Source: Saccoglossus kowalevskii | Lineage: Eukaryota > Hemichordata > Enteropneusta > Harrimaniidae | Length of the DNA: 12,270 nt | Assembly (NCBI RefSeq): GCF_000003605.2 | Contig: NW_003135341.1 | Span: 621,901-634,170, forward strand | Direction of reading: 5' to 3' | Shown: in pieces, positions 1-7,757 of the stretch | How the letters are laid out: every line of letters begins with the position of its first letter | Numbering within the stretch: position 1 is the stretch's first letter | Translations under genes and position numbers: made by a program | The notes under the pieces: model-generated | What the model was told of the DNA's origin: nothing | Databases searched by the model: none | What the model saw: only the letters and a program-made list of their open reading frames with translations

Positions 1-1269
1 CAATGTGGCTGTTCTTTAAATGAAGATGTCCATGTAGAACCAGACCAACTCAAGGTATGTGATTGTCCCCAATACATCCTCTCTACTCCGATCTTCAGCC
101 TCTTGAATCCTTCATAGACAAGTGCGTACCTTAGGAAATGTTAAGACGTTGAGCAGCTGCCCAGTTTTGTCTGTTCTCTCTATCTATGTCACCCTTCCTC
201 AAGTCCACTATCGTCATACCTATCAAATACCAAACGTAAATGATGCATGTGGACTGCATGCCTTCCCATGCTTAAGCAGCGGATTGCATGATCTAGTGGA
301 TTTATCAACTTCTTGTGGTTGTGAATGAAATCGTGGTCCATTATATCATGAATGGAGAATGAACCATCCGCATTTGGAACCTTCCAAGCTGTCAAGGTAA
401 ATGACTCATTTGGGAGACCGTATCTTTCACCTTCTCCTGAGGCCCTTGCCAACATCAATTCCATTCTGCGGGAATCATCGTCCGATGCATGTCCCACAAG
501 CGATCCGAGAAATTCAGGTAACCCAGCTTGTGAGTAAAAATCATCCAGTGTTCCACTGGTCGTCAACTTCTGCATGAGTAAACCTGTTACAGGTGGCCAT
601 CAGGAAACAGACCAATGATGGTAACAAACTATCGAGAGGGTTGATCATGATAACAGGGGGCGTATCCTCCAATCACATTTTCTATGAATACATTATGAAT
701 CGTCTCAAGTCCCCCTTCCTCTTCAATCTGTATGACAAACTCATACTCGCATACATGATTGTCACCAGAAGGCCCACAGAATACCCAAAGTGTGTCTGTC
801 CTTGCATCCCAGTATATTTGTTTAAAAATGGCAGTCTCATCTTCACACGCTTCAACAAGGACATCCATAGTGCCGTAGTGGCGCTTCAGATTCTGGTAGG
901 TTTGGGCAAGTTCCATGGAAACATCTATCGCTGATGTTTTGAGGCTGTAGTGAACCAAATTCTTGCATCTTCTTCGTTTACGAGATGAGTTAGATGGACC
1001 ATACAATTTCTCAGACATCACCCTGGCTACACGTTCACCTCCCCAGATCTTTGCCAAGTCATACATATCTTGGGTAAACTTGCCATATCTCTTGCCACCA
1101 GGTTTACGAGTAAGATTCTGGGCAATGGCTGTCATGAATTCAATAAGTCCACTCTTGTCGCTAAGTAACCCTTGGTCATGTGCTAGTTCAAGAGAACAGG
1201 TCAAAGCATGAATATCAGACTTTTTCGCATGATCATTTGTGACCTTGAGTTATTTTCCTAGCCATGGTC
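1..1269 (-). pseudogene. Last visible exon: HTH-like plus RNase-H-like domain, five breaks or more
   Basis: The acceptor is a pyrimidine-rich ...CTTTCTAG, with the exon from 1269 (2-base lead). A stop at 1252-1250 precedes a clean run from 1249 to about 661. That run has a helical segment (GGKRYGKFTQDMYDLAKIWG, then a basic SSRKRRR patch at about 970-1000), then an acidic strand motif EDETAIF followed by IYWDARTDTLWVFCG. After a G-run shift at 656-660 the frame reads VIMINPLD and then RFTHAEVDDQWNTG. After another shift at 543 come VGHASDDDSRR and DFIHNHKKLINPLDH. After a shift at 192-194 it reads ENRQNWAAAQRL, and after one at 142, TFPKVRTCL. Stops fall at 114-112 and 18-16. The last in-window motif is TYLELVWFYMDIF. 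The order of acidic, D-D and H-KL-N motifs resembles P-element/THAP9 transposases; this is a resemblance by eye only. The exon continues past the window edge. Confidence 0.65.
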
Positions 1270-1363
1270 CTAGAAAGTGAGGCATTCAAACTTAAAATCA
1301 ACAGCTTGTGTTGTTGAGACTGCTGTTGATATAGGCGCAATTTATCAATCATCTGCTACTTAC

Positions 1364-1736
1364 CATAATAAGAATTCCTTGTCCTGCTACCCAGTTTAGC
1401 AACAAGGGGTCCCCACAAAATCTTTGATTGGAACGCCTTTAGTTTAGGCAATTGTAAGCATTCTGTGCAAGTATATCTATCCTGATAGAAGCAAAGCCTT
1501 TTACATTTTACATACGCTACCCACAGAGGAACCTATGGCAGTAATGATTTTTGTATATGGCTCAGGAGTCCATAGAACACCTCCGTTTTTATCAAAACCT
1601 GGATTCTCATTCAATAGGAAATCAATATCAAATGCCTTGTACCCAATAGACACTCGTTTCTCAGAAAAACCAAAACAAGGATTTGGCATGGAACCTTGAA
1701 TTTGGATGGAATTGGATGATACGAGTGCTTGAGGCT
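1364..1736 (-). pseudogene. Cys-rich exon of the same gene, one frameshift
   Basis: The acceptor (GACTAG, with its pyrimidine tract some 15 bases upstream) gives a 2-base lead matching the phase-1 intron. The frame reads PQALVSSNS, then FGFSEKRVSIGYKAFDIDF and GGVLWTPEPYTKIITAIGSS. At a GGG run (1522-1520) the frame must shift by one. It then reads on through KCKRLC, FYQDRYTCTEC and LPKLKAFQSKILWGPLVAKL to the donor TATG|GTAAGT at 1364/1363. The cysteines are spaced C-x3-C-x7-C-x2-C, which could bind zinc. I first considered a 34-base intron at 1515-1482 (GTATGT...CAG) in place of the frameshift. It is too short for an animal spliceosomal intron, and the frame across it is itself Cys-rich and coding-like. 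Confidence 0.55.
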
Positions 1737-2029
1737 CTAGTCATTTACTTGACCCAGTGAAACCAAAAGAAATTACACTCTATTAAACATTTTTGCTAGT
1801 ATTGGCAAGATGAGTAGCACCCTCACAATGTTATTAACTATTACTGCAAATGAACTTGTCTTTGAATGAAGAGGCAGAGTCTTGGAGCAGAATTTACAGA
1901 ATACCTTGGATTCATCAGTAACAGAACTCGAGTTTAAAAGCTTGAAAACGCCAGGGTATTTTACATCAAAAGTTTTAAACAGTTCTTCCTCTTTTTTAAC
2001 TTTTTCCTGCTTGGAAAGACAAACACTAC

Positions 2030-2335
2030 CTGCATTCCCTCACTCCTTGTACCGTTGAAATTCTGTTTTGTGTGAATCACTACCTAAATGTCTTTTGAGT
2101 CCCTTTCTACGTACACCAGCCAGTACTGATTTTCGACACAACGTATACAAAATCTTCAACTTCTTCTCCTTAACCATCAATTCTGTTATATTCTTGACAC
2201 CTAGAGGGTTTAGTCTTCTGTTCAAATCATCTTCTTTCCAATCACTCTCATAACCTGAAAAGTCAAATTTATTGTGGCATTTATGCATAGAAAGCCGAAC
2301 ATAAGTTTTAACTTTTCCTACCAACTTTCTCACAA
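2030..2335 (-). pseudogene. Zinc-finger-like exon of the same gene
   Basis: It lies between the acceptor AAAACAG|TT and the donor GCAG|GTAGTG. It is 306 bases, phase 1 at both ends, and joins the exon before it in frame. The frame is open from 2335 to a TGA at 2042-2040, four codons before the donor. Two blocks look like worn C2H2 fingers: KCHNKFDF...DDLNRRL, and LCRKSVLAGVRRKGLKRH followed by LGSDSH. Each lacks at least one expected Cys or His, so zinc binding is doubtful in this copy. A basic helical stretch (ELMVKEKKLKILYTL) lies between them. The TGA could be a decayed CGA Arg codon. Confidence 0.55.
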
Positions 2336-2434
2336 CTGTTTTATTATTTAAATAATAAACTGAAGTGAATTCTTTATAGTCATTATTGCTTTATGACTAT
2401 GTCCTATACCTTGGAGTGTGGAGAATATTCTTAC

Positions 2435-2650
2435 CTGACAGGTTTTTTTCTCCAGACTTCTCTGCAGCGGAAGTGGGAGCAGAAGTCAAGTCGTGAACAT
2501 CACCTGCATTGTCAATACTCATGAAGATATGCGAGTTGGTAATGATAGGAGACGCCCGGGAGTCAGTTGCACTAACAACAGTCATGGTAGAAGTGGTAGT
2601 CGTGGCATTGCTAGGAGCATGACTGGGAGCATCTGGGTTATGTCACTTTG
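2435..2650 (-). pseudogene. Ser/Thr-rich linker exon of the same gene
   Basis: This is one of the best-bounded exons in the window. The acceptor is TTTTTTTGCAG|CA and the donor CTGTCAG|GTAAGA, a full consensus match. The frame that joins the next exon gives a low-complexity, probably disordered segment (SNATTTTSTMTVVSATDSRA, later SAPTSAAEKSGEKNLS). This frame meets TGA at 2645-2643, two codons after the acceptor. That stop may be a mutated CGA, or the true acceptor may be a later AG (for example ACCCAG at about 2633). The length, 216 bases, fits phase 1 to phase 1. Confidence 0.5.
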
Positions 2651-2729
2651 CTGCAAAAAAAGTTTGTTGATAATATTCCAATAAAATTGGAAAATGTTTT
2701 TTGTTTCCAACCCAGCTCTCTTTCAATTT

Positions 2730-2874
2730 AAGAAGTTATATGGAGTATGGTACATAATGTTTCTAATTGAATCATCCTCTTCTGGTTCTTTTTTATTCCT
2801 ATTGATAGTAACAGAGGGACTTGCTCGGGCATCCACCTGCTACTGGCAATCGGGAACCCCCACAACTGATGAGA
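2730..2874 (-). other. Possible further upstream exon of the same gene
   Basis: A strong acceptor, CATTTTTTTCTAG, precedes 2874 and a 2-base lead would again give phase 1. The frame reads SSVVGVPDCQ, a TAG, then QVDARASPSVTINRNKKEPE with an acidic EEDDSIRN tail, in character with the Ser/Thr-rich linker next to it. I find no phase-1 donor of good quality at its end, so the 3' boundary is a guess, and the in-frame TAG counts against a working exon. An alternative is a tiny exon ending at CAG|GTGGAT near 2838. Confidence 0.25.
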
Positions 2875-3539
2875 CTAGAAAAAAATGAATAGATGTCAAA
2901 TAAATAGGGAGCATTCATACAATCAAACAAAGGCAATAAAAGATATGCTTTAAAAGAGAATTTCACAGACACTAATGGTGTGCGGGCTTATAGTGCCTTT
3001 TACAAATAAGTGTCAAGGCACTTCATAATTACTATTGTCTTAAAAGGGGGCTTGCTGATCTGAGTTTGACCAAATATTGACAATGACATGAATGACATAT
3101 CTGCACTTATATTTGATTCCTCAATATCTTCCAGTAGATGAACAGGGGCAGTTGTTTCTGTAAATGTGGTCTGATGTCAATGACCATTGGTCGATGTCTG
3201 CCACCCATTATTTTTTTGTTGGTTCCTATGGCATTTATTTTCAAAAACGCTGGCAATTTATGCCTAGGAATTTATGCTACCAAGAAATGCCTAGTCAAAT
3301 CAAAACATTTAAGCGGGCATTTAAGCTGACACACCACATCATGACCAAGCCCTAATGAAGCACACATTTCAAACAGGAAACAGAACATGGTGAAATGAAA
3401 CCACATGAAATACTCACCATAAATATTTAAAAACAATTTACTTACAGAATCAAAGTTAAGAGAAAAAGAAATATTTTAAAATGCATCAAAACCCCGAATC
3501 AAAACCCCACCACAATCATAAGGCCGCCTACATTAAAAA
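2875..3539. other. No gene seen
   Basis: AT-rich DNA with short open frames only. Donor-like sites on the minus strand at 3446 (GTAAGT) and 3417 (GTGAGT) have no convincing exon attached: the ATG at 3486 reaches a stop after nine codons. Confidence 0.4.
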
Positions 3540-3602
3540 GGGGGAGGGGGTATGAAGAGATCAGGGGGTACCTGAAATTAATTTCAGTTGCTGGGGAGGG
3601 GG
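3540..3602 (+). repeat. G-tract cluster enclosing a 16-bp perfect palindrome
   Basis: Five runs of four or five G lie on the plus strand at 3540-3544, 3546-3550, 3564-3568, 3593-3596 and 3598-3602. That is enough to allow a G-quadruplex with one long loop. Between the third and fourth runs sits CTGAAATTAATTTCAG (3572-3587), which is its own reverse complement and could form a cruciform or a dimeric protein site. The surrounding DNA is AT-rich, so the cluster stands out. Confidence 0.6.
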
Positions 3603-5385
3603 TGGTGAAATAAACTGTTCTGTTCAAGTTTGTTTAATATCAGAGGACAGAAAAAAATCCTTATCCATGTCCATGTACACAGTCTGGCCGCAGAGCTGGT
3701 CGATGGAACATTTACTTGTAGTATCCGTTAAATGTATTTGTCCATTACGACTGTTATACTCTGGGATCACCTTCCTTAGGAATACACACTGTAAACTTTA
3801 AACCACATTTACTGGAAAAACTAATGTCTGCCTAAACAGATACTCGGAACATTAATGTAAACAATTATATCCATGTATACATATCCAAAACCAGAAATTC
3901 TGTATATAAAATGATTAATTTGATCAAAAGTAACTTATTAATTTAAAAGCAATTAATAACAAACAGTTGATCAAAAGCATTTTGGAATTATTTTGACCAT
4001 TTTCTATTTAGTTAAAGTCCCACAATCTGCAAAAAAATGTTTTTCATTATATTATTGTTTCAACTGAGTATTAAGTAATGACCAACACATACTTTATTTC
4101 TAACCAGTTATGGCTGAAAATATATTAAAGAAGCTCACCCCCAAAAAGATGGTGGTCATTTTTAGCAGACAACAAAAGCTCATTGAACTCGCATTTTCAA
4201 TTACATATGCACTACCGGTAAATAAATTTGTTGTAAAAAGTGGCATTGGTTGCATAAACGTGCTCAGTGAATTAATAAAATGAAGTGAAAGTTTTTTGTG
4301 ATTTACTTGTGAACTTTCTCAAAGAAATATCATATAAATGTAAATGTACTAGTTATAATATGTCAATAATGGATTTCTGTCTTCATTGAAATTAATGTAT
4401 GTATTAAAATTGTACCATTGTTCAATTAAGCCACTGCATATCTCCATTGTTTAATTAGTAAACATGGTATATGATGTATACACAACTTTGCCAGATTAAG
4501 TTCCCTTCTTGGTAAACTTTTTCACACAAAAACTGTCTTGTTTCATCACCATAGAAAAATTCATTTCTCCTTCTGGGTCTAGTTGCATTTTATAGATGAA
4601 CTCGTAGAAAAACAAAATATTACATATTTGAGACTCAAGCGTTTATAAAGACAAATTTGCTGATTTATATTTCCAAATTTAAGCTATGTGTATGGATCAC
4701 AGTTCTGTCCATACAGCATATTACATACAAGCTATCAGAGTTTTCTATTCCTTTGTATTTATGACCAAGTTTATTATAATTACATGAACTTATTTGTGTT
4801 GGCAGGTAAATTGTTCTTTCACACATTATTTTTTTTTTCATTTTTAAGTTTTATTGGGATAAATTCCGAACATGTTTTTGACAGTAGAATAAAATAGAAT
4901 ATTACTTTATTACAACCTTAAACGAAAATTTGACAATTCTTTTTTGGTTGCTACACATGTAGAAGGTAATAAAGCTAAAAACAAAACAAAAAGTGTGACA
5001 AACAAACAAGAAAAAGTAAACTACTGTGTTAATATTATTGGCCCTGTGTGTGATGTTGTCAGAGGCATAACCATCTACCAATAATCATTCGCAACATTTC
5101 ATGGTAACACGCATGGCTGTAGTAAGGAATGTTTCTTTTTTTTATTCCATTCAGAGAACTGTCTGTGGTCTATAGTCAAATTTGTAAAATCAGTGTTGGA
5201 TAGTCTGTTGCCAAGGAAACAAAACATTTGTCATCCATTTTTGCAAGTCATAATTAACCTATATATTTTGTTGAGACTGAATTTATTCAAATCATGTAAG
5301 GGGTTGACTTTAAAATTCTACATCTGGTTTGGGAGGGGGTACCCGGGAACAATTAGGAATAAAAACCCATCTCTTCAGACCCCCT
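3545..5385. repeat. Possible element bounded by 17-bp inverted repeats
   Basis: AGGGGGTATGAAGAGAT at 3545-3561 recurs on the opposite strand at 5385-5369 with one difference (TCTGAAGAGAT). The match includes ten of eleven non-G positions, so it is not only a shared G-run. The outer flanks both contain an A-run but do not match as a target duplication. No transposase frame is visible between the repeats, so if this is an element it is non-autonomous or decayed. Chance similarity between two G-rich patches remains possible. Confidence 0.25.
3603..5368. other. Long AT-rich stretch, no gene recognised
   Basis: Both strands are dense in stops and the few open frames of 60-70 codons are hydrophobic, low-complexity products of T-rich DNA. 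A donor-like CAG|GTAAAT lies at about 4805 on the plus strand, but the frame leading to it has no protein-like character. No tRNA, array or tandem repeat was seen. Confidence 0.4.
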
Positions 5386-5525
5386 AAACATTTTTATTAT
5401 ACGCATCCTACATATGATGATTAATGGAGACAGGGTTGGCAGAAAACTGAACGTGCCTACACTGACTAAACCCCGGACGAACCACAAAATGGGGACGAGG
5501 CATTTTAAAGGGGGCCTATTTGCCT

Positions 5526-5535
5526 CCCGCGCGGG
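5526..5535. repeat. GC-rich palindrome upstream of the 5588 frame
   Basis: CCCGCGCGGG is a perfect palindrome followed directly by GGCCCGC. It is the most CpG-dense spot in the window, about 50 bases before the ATG at 5588, and could mark a promoter or 5' untranslated region. This is inference from composition only. Confidence 0.3.
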
Positions 5536-5587
5536 CCCGCTTTAGTAGGGGAAAACATCCCCCTTTCCCGCTAAATTTGGAACGCAC

Positions 5588-5921
5588 ATGGGGGAATCCG
5601 ACTCGGAGTATGAAACAGACATGGGATCAAACATCGGTACAACAAAGAAAACAGATATGTCAATTTCTGCCTCAGCGAAAAAAGTGGGCCGTAATGACAA
5701 TATAATGGAAGAAGACTCTGAATTCCTGAGAATAATCAAACCGTGCCCTCTGTGGGAAAGGAACTGAGGGAAATACGCGACTGGAGGAGTTTTCTCGAGT
5801 TGAGATGTTTGAATGTCGACTGATGACTTCTTCAAAACAAAATATAAAACATTTCGAGATTAACAGAAGACAAATCCGGGAATCCGAGCAAACGGCAAAA
5901 GAAAACAGGCGCTCATCACGC
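5588..5921 (+). pseudogene. Probable broken first coding exon, acidic N-terminus then CGKG knuckle
   Basis: From the ATG at 5588 a 59-codon frame runs to TGA at 5765-5767. Its product is acidic and protein-like (MGESDSEYETDMGSN at the start, NIMEEDSEFLRIIKPCPL near the end). The next frame is open from 5736 to a TAA at 5922-5924 and reads LCGKGTEGNTRLEEFSRVEM, then a long charged helical tail (INRRQIRESEQTAKENRR). PCPL in one frame running into LCGKG in the other suggests a single zinc-knuckle protein interrupted by a frameshift at about 5744-5753. Start context is only fair (C at -3, G at +4). I do not recognise the family. It could also be two short exons with a splice I cannot see. Confidence 0.4.
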
Positions 5922-5924
5922 TAA

Positions 5925-6143
5925 CCATTTTGCCACACATATGCAGTGTTGTGCATTCTATGAATACAATACGGATTTATAAAGAAGATGTTACTTGTGT
6001 CAAACTTAATCTGACTAGCCGTGCGTGACCTTTTACTACTTTGATATAACCAGGATGTCCTGTGGGTTAATACTGGAAATCCAACTGTAGTGTAGTCCGG
6101 CCATGATGCTCGAAAGTCCGTGAAGGCGGGATCTTGCATAATG
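5925..6143. other. No gene seen
   Basis: A minus-strand open frame of 72 codons covers most of this stretch, but it has no recognisable motif and overlaps the tail of the plus-strand coding-like region. A plus-strand frame just after 5920 contains HMQCCAFYEYN, which might be a further piece of the broken gene at 5588. This is too weak to annotate. Confidence 0.3.
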
Positions 6144-6692
6144 TTATCGGATAATTATCGGAAAATTACCAAACAATGTTGCCCATTGTATCATTCTAAT
6201 CCTTCGACAATTATTTGACAATATCCGTGTCTGCTGGATGTGGTTCCAACCTTAAATCCTCCGATTGCCTAATTATTTTACCTTTTTTTATGAAAGTTGT
6301 ACTTCGATATTCATCAGTCGCGGAATTGCAAGGTTGCCGTTTACATCCGGTAACACCTTTCCAAGTTTATCTACATATTAATTAAAATCATTTATTCATT
6401 ATGCAAGAGATGAATATTAGGCACTGCATTTAGCATTCCTTAGTGTTTGCATAAGTTTTTGAGATTGCCAAAAAATACACAGGTTTCACACTATCTCTTT
6501 CCATTCCAATATTGTGTGTTTTCGGCCAACATTCCCTGTTTACCTCCACACGTTATACGTTTTCCTATCAATCTAAGACATTGATAGGTCTCAGAGAATT
6601 CCATGTTCAAAAAAATTAAACCACCACCCAGCTTTAGACCCTGTCTAATATCAATCTAAAACATCGAGAATTATCAGATATTTATCCGATAA
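6144..6692. mobile_element. MITE-like element with 18-bp inverted termini
   Basis: TTATCGGATAATTATCGG at 6144-6161 matches the reverse complement of 6675-6692 (TTATCGGATAAATATCTG) at 16 of 18 positions, enclosing 549 bp with no coding potential. If the outer TTA is trimmed, both ends are flanked by TA, as expected for Tc1/mariner-type insertions. Inside are a near-perfect hairpin (6564-6588) and a repeated segment TATCAATCTAARACAT (6566-6581 and 6649-6664). Short size, termini and lack of a gene are typical of miniature inverted-repeat elements, but only one copy is visible here. Confidence 0.4.
6564..6588. repeat. Hairpin, 9-bp stem and 7-base loop
   Basis: CCTATCAAT and ATTGATAGG pair perfectly around CTAAGAC. 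It lies inside the MITE-like element, and part of it is repeated 83 bases downstream. No terminator or RNA role is implied. Confidence 0.6.
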
Positions 6693-6830
6693 TTCAAATG
6701 TACAATAAGCCGGCTTCCTCTAATGCGAGGATATTGCACAAGTTTATACTACCTGCAAATTTGATGAATAATTCATAGTTCAAGGTTAAGGTCCATGTTA
6801 GACAGATTTGCTTAAGGAAGTCAGAAAGCA

Positions 6831-6845
6831 CTATTCTATTCTATT
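6831..6845 (+). repeat. (CTATT)3 short tandem repeat
   Basis: Three exact copies of a pentamer. Too short to be informative. Confidence 0.6.
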
Positions 6846-7149
6846 CTTCGTTGTTCCATTGCATTGTTCTGATATTCCTCTTTATTCTGAAAATATTCCC
6901 ATATGTTACACTCATAAATTACAGTTGGTATAATACACAATTTAAATACTTATCCTTATATCTGCCAAAACATGTATATCACCGTATTTATACTTTACAT
7001 TATTTCTCTGTCAATATCCTTCAGTTCTGCAGATGTATTTGAAACTGCCTATTCGCTCCATGAATTAGAAGACTTTCAGTAAACAGATAATATGAAATTT
7101 TCGGGTATTGGAAATAGTTGTTCTCATAACTCTTCTGCCTTTGATTCTT

Positions 7150-7192
7150 CCTATAGATTGCGCCCTCTAGCGAAGAATCTTCTTTTCACATA
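7150..7192 (+). repeat. 43-bp direct repeat, copy 1, with CTCF-like core
   Basis: Identical over 43 bases to 7320-7362, and similar for about eight more bases with one mismatch. Read on the minus strand it contains CGCTAGAGGGCGC, which fits the AGRGGGCGC core of the bilaterian CTCF site. The unit is far more GC-rich than its surroundings. It may be a binding site or a fragment of an interspersed repeat. Confidence 0.6.
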
Positions 7193-7319
7193 AATTTGAT
7201 GGAAAGTAATGTTCTACTTTTAAAATATTTAATATTTACATGCTTACACTGGCATTGTGATCTTCGTGAAATGCAAACTACAAATGTACATTTCTCTCAA
7301 ACACATGTCACACAACGTC

Positions 7320-7362
7320 CCTATAGATTGCGCCCTCTAGCGAAGAATCTTCTTTTCACATA
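7320..7362 (+). repeat. 43-bp direct repeat, copy 2, with CTCF-like core
   Basis: Exact second copy, 170 bp from the first and in the same orientation. The DNA between the copies is unrelated AT-rich sequence with a 12-bp palindrome (AAATGTACATTT, 7282-7293). Both copies lie just beyond the 3' end of the secreted-peptide gene. Confidence 0.6.
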
Positions 7363-7596
7363 CATTTGTGTAAGATCAGAGTGTCTAAACTGTTTTCATC
7401 ATGGTTTATTTGGTATAATGTAACCATATAACGACTACACAACCTAACATTATTGACACCCTCCTAGTTTACAGAAACGCTTAATCATAGAAGGTGTGAC
7501 ATGTTAGAATAGTGTATTTCATCAGTCAAAACATTTCCAAAGCGCAATCCCACTATAAAAAGTCATAACATGATATGCAACTTATAAGGCCATATT

Positions 7597-7602
7597 TTTA
7601 TT
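7597..7602 (-). terminator. Polyadenylation signal AATAAA of the peptide gene
   Basis: A canonical AATAAA on the minus strand about 85 bases after the stop codon at 7690-7688. It gives a compact 3' untranslated region ending near 7575-7585. Confidence 0.5.
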
Positions 7603-7687
7603 GACATAATCTACCATCTAAACAAGATAGTATGTATAAACCAACAACGACATAAATTGGTGTTTCCATTTTTTAATTGAATTAGTA

Positions 7688-7757
7688 TCATCCGCTTTCT
7701 CGACCTTGCATTTCTTTTATTCTTTCTTCCAAAACCATGTCTTTTTGGATTTTGTTT
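7688..7757 (-). other. Terminal coding exon of the peptide gene
   Basis: It follows ATTACTTTCATTTTCAG, one of the best acceptors in the window. In the frame set by the upstream exon it gives 22 residues after the split Ile codon, then TGA. The frame read from the first base of the exon instead shows dibasic sites (KRHGFGRKNKR), which would look like a neuropeptide precursor. It needs a phase-0 donor that I do not see. Confidence 0.5.

Larger units (their letters stand above)
1..2650 (-). pseudogene. Multi-exon gene of an uncharacterised conserved invertebrate family, disrupted copy, 3' part
   Basis: This is a spliced gene read right to left, with exons 2650-2435, 2335-2030, 1736-1364 and 1269 to beyond position 1. 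The introns are 2434-2336 (GTAAGA...ACAG), 2029-1737 (GTAGTG...CTAG) and 1363-1270 (GTAAGT...CTAG). All are phase 1, so the exons join in one frame, which supports the model. The order of parts is a Ser/Thr-rich linker, a zinc-finger-like block, a Cys-rich block, then a long C-terminal domain. I recall similar unnamed proteins in multiple copies in cnidarian and other invertebrate genomes; no function is established. Motif order in the last exon resembles P-element-type transposase cores (inference). Frameshifts lie at about 1520-1522, 656-660, 543, 192-194 and 142. In-frame stops lie at 2042-2040, 1252-1250, 114-112 and 18-16. Either the copy is dead or the sequence carries insertion errors. 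Confidence 0.65.

Noticed and set aside
122-934. Plus-strand open frames at 122-328, 352-537 and 593-934
   Set aside because: They lie opposite the minus-strand family exon, whose product has clear conserved motifs. The plus-strand products look like antisense shadows.
963-1211. Plus-strand 82-codon frame
   Set aside because: Antisense shadow of the best-preserved part of the minus-strand exon.
1482-1515. 34-base intron GTATGT...CAG within the Cys-rich exon
   Set aside because: Phase would fit, but it is too short for an animal intron, and the sequence through it reads as Cys-rich protein if one G is removed nearby.
2694-2888. Plus-strand 64-codon hydrophobic frame
   Set aside because: Opposite a candidate minus-strand exon with a strong acceptor. 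Hydrophobicity comes from T-rich DNA.
3447-3486. Minus-strand ATG with T-rich codons followed by a GTAAGT donor, first taken for a signal-peptide exon
   Set aside because: Careful reading gives a stop after nine codons, before the donor.
4688-4897. Plus-strand 69-codon frame with a CAG|GTAAAT donor inside
   Set aside because: Product is low-complexity aromatic and aliphatic sequence with no signal or motif. Likely chance in AT-rich DNA.
5542-5835. Minus-strand 97-codon frame
   Set aside because: Shadow of the acidic plus-strand frame at 5588, which is more protein-like and starts behind GC-rich DNA.
7196-7423. Plus-strand 75-codon frame
   Set aside because: It runs through one of the 43-bp repeats and has no motif or splice support.
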